From: an uncultured Lachnospiraceae bacterium
GTDB taxonomy: Bacteria; Bacillota; Clostridia; Lachnospirales; Lachnospiraceae
DNA length: 8,060 bases
Assembly: GCA_934376945.1 (NCBI GenBank)
Contig: CAKRPI010000094.1
Coordinates: forward strand, 1 to 8,060
Direction: 5' to 3'
Every line of letters begins with the position of its first letter. The first letter of the stretch is position 1. Under the pieces are notes generated by a model. It was not told the origin of the DNA. It worked only from the letters and a program-made list of their open reading frames with translations, and made no database searches. The position numbers were made by a program, and so were the translations under genes. Below, piece after piece: positions 7,701 to 8,060 of the stretch.

Positions 7701-8060
7701 GACCCGGTTCTTTAAGGTCTCACCTTCGATGTAATCCATGACCAGATACGCGGTCTCATTTGCCATGAATACTTCCCTGACACGTGCCAGTGTCGGAAAG
7801 GTATCGATTTTTGCCATACTGCGGGCTTCCTTCAGCAGGTTATCCCGGCTATTTTTCACATACTGAATGTCGGATTTTGTGCTGTACCACGTAAGTCTCG
7901 ACGACTGTCTGGAATCTCTTCCCACAAAACCCTCCGGGTAATACTCCTTGATCGCCACTTTGATATCCAATATCATATCAAAACCTATGTAGGTAATGCC
8001 GAATCCGCCCTTGCCAAGAACCTTTCCGACCATGTATTTTCCCTGTAAAAGTGTGCCTGG
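4701..8060 (-). CDS. Receptor-like Ser/Thr protein kinase with SLR outer domain (5' end off window)
   Basis: An open frame of 1119 codons; comparison with the kinase at 745 suggests about 38 more codons, probably with a zinc ribbon, lie off the window. The ATG at 8033 is internal (equivalent to M48 of that kinase). Numbered from it: glycine loop GKGGFGITYIG (7-17), lysine K29 in VAIKEYYP, HRDISPDN (HRD 143-145), DLG 163-165, GFSPLEQY 252-259, and WTDVYAM (268-274). All core kinase residues are present. Between DLG and GFSPLEQY lies an unusually long, repeat-filled insert (~175-249). A proline/lysine linker leads to one membrane helix (~359-380), placing the kinase inside and residues 381-1110 outside. 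The outer part is acidic SLR repeats: one 161-residue module, a second lead-in hairpin, then three more modules, ending VERVEKALQ. It probably transmits an external protein-binding signal by phosphorylation. Ligand and substrates are unknown. Confidence 0.95.
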   Translation of the reverse strand, partial: PGTLLQGKYMVGKVLGKGGFGITYIGFDMILDIKVAIKEYYPEGFVGRDSRQSSRLTWYSTKSDIQYVKNSRDNLLKEARSMAKIDTFPTLARVREVFMANETAYLVMDYIEGETLKNRVMERGALTYAELRNYLCPVMEDLAQIHEKGIIHRDISPDNIMIEPSGKARLLDLGAAKDLYKPLKTQIYGLGETQKNDSEKTQRDDLEKTEIIGAAQNILHGESTSGAAQNTLQSKNSLDTAQSIRQSDSVPESTQMILKPGFSPLEQYRMHGEIGPWTDVYAMVATMYYLLTKRVPPTPMDRLASEEEEKEVQDVINGLDIPEKAKEGMRKGFAILKKDRIGSMREFLEYLPEKPEPVGPWPKPPKKWPFVLLGAAILAGGGYAAITGLQSTQKKAEQYYEEGNYGEALAAYRKDGDTENVERVLQAMYDLAWNYRDGKNGVEKNEEEAIRYFKLVAEDEGAEDDKVQHSSFNLGYIMSHNDTEEDDAEAATWFEKAIEKGSVIAITNLGWMYGNGKGVTQDYEKTIELYKQAADAGEDYAMNNLGRIYEYGERGQEINLEEALKWYKLAAEKNHDGAQESVERVEQALQKETESDRSTEKTAEQYYEEGNYEEALTAYREAGDTENVERVLQAMFDQAENYKDGKNGVEKNEEEAIRYYKLVAEDESAGEDMVENACFRLGWIMSNNEDEKDDVEAVSWYEKAMEKGSQGAITNLGWMYENGKGVTQDYEKAIELYKKAADAGEDYAMNNLGWIYEYGKDGQEVNLEEALKWYKLAAEKNHDGAQESVERVLQSIYDLAGNYKDGKNGVEKDEKEAIQYYKLVAEEDWAGDDMIRGACFYLGWIMQVNDTEEDDTEAVSWYEKAIEKGSVMAMNNLGNMYRNGKGVSQDDEKAMELYKQAADDGEDYAMNNLGRIYENGDCGQEKNLEEALKWYKLAAENGYDGAQESVERILQAMCDLAENYKDGKNGVEKNEEEAIRYYKLAAEDESAGDDILENACFWIGWIMAKNDAEEDDAEAVLWFEKAIEKGNNGNGNNWLGWMYEKGKGVPKDYEKAVELYKKAADTKSGYAQNRLGEIYENGHGGQVNLEEALKWYKLAAENGYDGAQESVERVEKALQ
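4723..6171 (-). repeat. Three tandem 161-residue SLR super-repeats (kinase, outer block 2)
   Basis: The anchor recurs at 4723, 5206, 5689 (as CGTTCCAC) and 6172, at exactly 483-nt spacing. Units follow the same plan as in the SLR gene, but the first hairpin reads DGKNGVEK in all of them. Small compensating indels occur in the 4723 unit: GNNGNGNN is one residue longer and GHGGQVN one shorter, so the 483-nt length is preserved. Confidence 0.95.
6172..6309 (-). repeat. Internal junction: module end cap joined to a second lead-in hairpin
   Basis: This 138-base stretch interrupts the 483-nt periodicity. In coding order it reads a C-terminal-like cap (EQALQ), a charged linker (KETESDRSTEKT) and then AEQYYEEGNYEEAL up to GDTENVERVLQ. 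The same lead-in hairpin occurs after the membrane segment of this kinase (~6793-6880) and in the SLR gene (~2742-2820), so it marks where an outer domain normally begins. Confidence 0.85.
6310..6792 (-). repeat. Single 161-residue SLR super-repeat (kinase, outer block 1)
   Basis: The anchor at 6310 and 6793 is again 483 nt apart. This is the membrane-proximal module, directly after the first lead-in hairpin, and it carries the DGKNGVEK first hairpin and a KNHDGAQ end like the unit at 5689. Confidence 0.93.
7305..7421 (-). repeat. 13-residue tandem repeat inside the kinase activation segment
   Basis: Three units of 39 nt encode AAQNILHGESTSG, AAQNTLQSKNSLD and TAQSIRQSDSVPE, and a partial fourth starts STQMILK. 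At the DNA level the 23-base cores at 7363-7385 and 7402-7424 differ at one position. The units are rich in Ser, Thr, Gln and Asn and probably disordered. Confidence 0.85.
7437..7508 (-). repeat. 8-residue tandem repeat inside the kinase activation segment
   Basis: A 24-nt period encodes TQIYGLGE, TQKNDSEK and TQRDDLEK, followed by TEIIG. Threonines recur every 8 residues (176, 184, 192, 200 counted from the ATG at 8033). It lies directly before the 13-residue array in the protein and is highly charged. Confidence 0.8.

Overview
All recognisable genes lie on the minus strand, so the biological order runs from high to low coordinates. Strong AGGAGG-type ribosome binding sites, sigma-A-like promoters, moderate GC and the protein families suggest a Gram-positive Clostridia genome, plausibly a Lachnospiraceae gut commensal. 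That placement rests on family recall; no phylogenetic marker is present.

Layout in transcription order. (a) 8060-4701: a large receptor-like Ser/Thr kinase whose first ~38 codons are off the window. It has a cytoplasmic kinase domain with a repeat-filled activation segment, one membrane helix, and an outer part made of Sel1-like (SLR) repeats. (b) 4700-4498: a spacer holding an inverted repeat and a clear promoter. (c) 4497-3202: a stand-alone AAA_14/DUF4143-type ATPase. (d) 3201-2936: a spacer holding a second promoter, a doubtful 37-codon ORF and a strong hairpin with a U-tract. (e) 2935-782: an exported SLR protein that is the outer half of the kinase receptor without the kinase. (f) 745-1: the start of a second kinase, with an N-terminal zinc ribbon, which runs off the window 36 bases after the SLR gene, probably as one operon.

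The striking feature is a 161-residue (483-nt) super-repeat, each unit containing about four SLR hairpins. It occurs eight times: four in the kinase and four in the SLR protein. The start of the SLR gene is a degraded copy of the kinase's pre-membrane linker, read in a different frame and joined by deletion to the membrane segment. The SLR gene therefore appears to be a receptor-kinase gene that lost its kinase and acquired a new start. The kinase's outer part itself looks like two repeat domains fused end to start.

A reasonable but untested model is a membrane signalling locus: two related kinases sense something outside the cell through SLR surfaces, and the kinase-less SLR protein acts as partner, ligand holder or decoy. 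The ATPase has its own promoter and shows no clear functional link; it may be an independent insertion between the two paralogous units.
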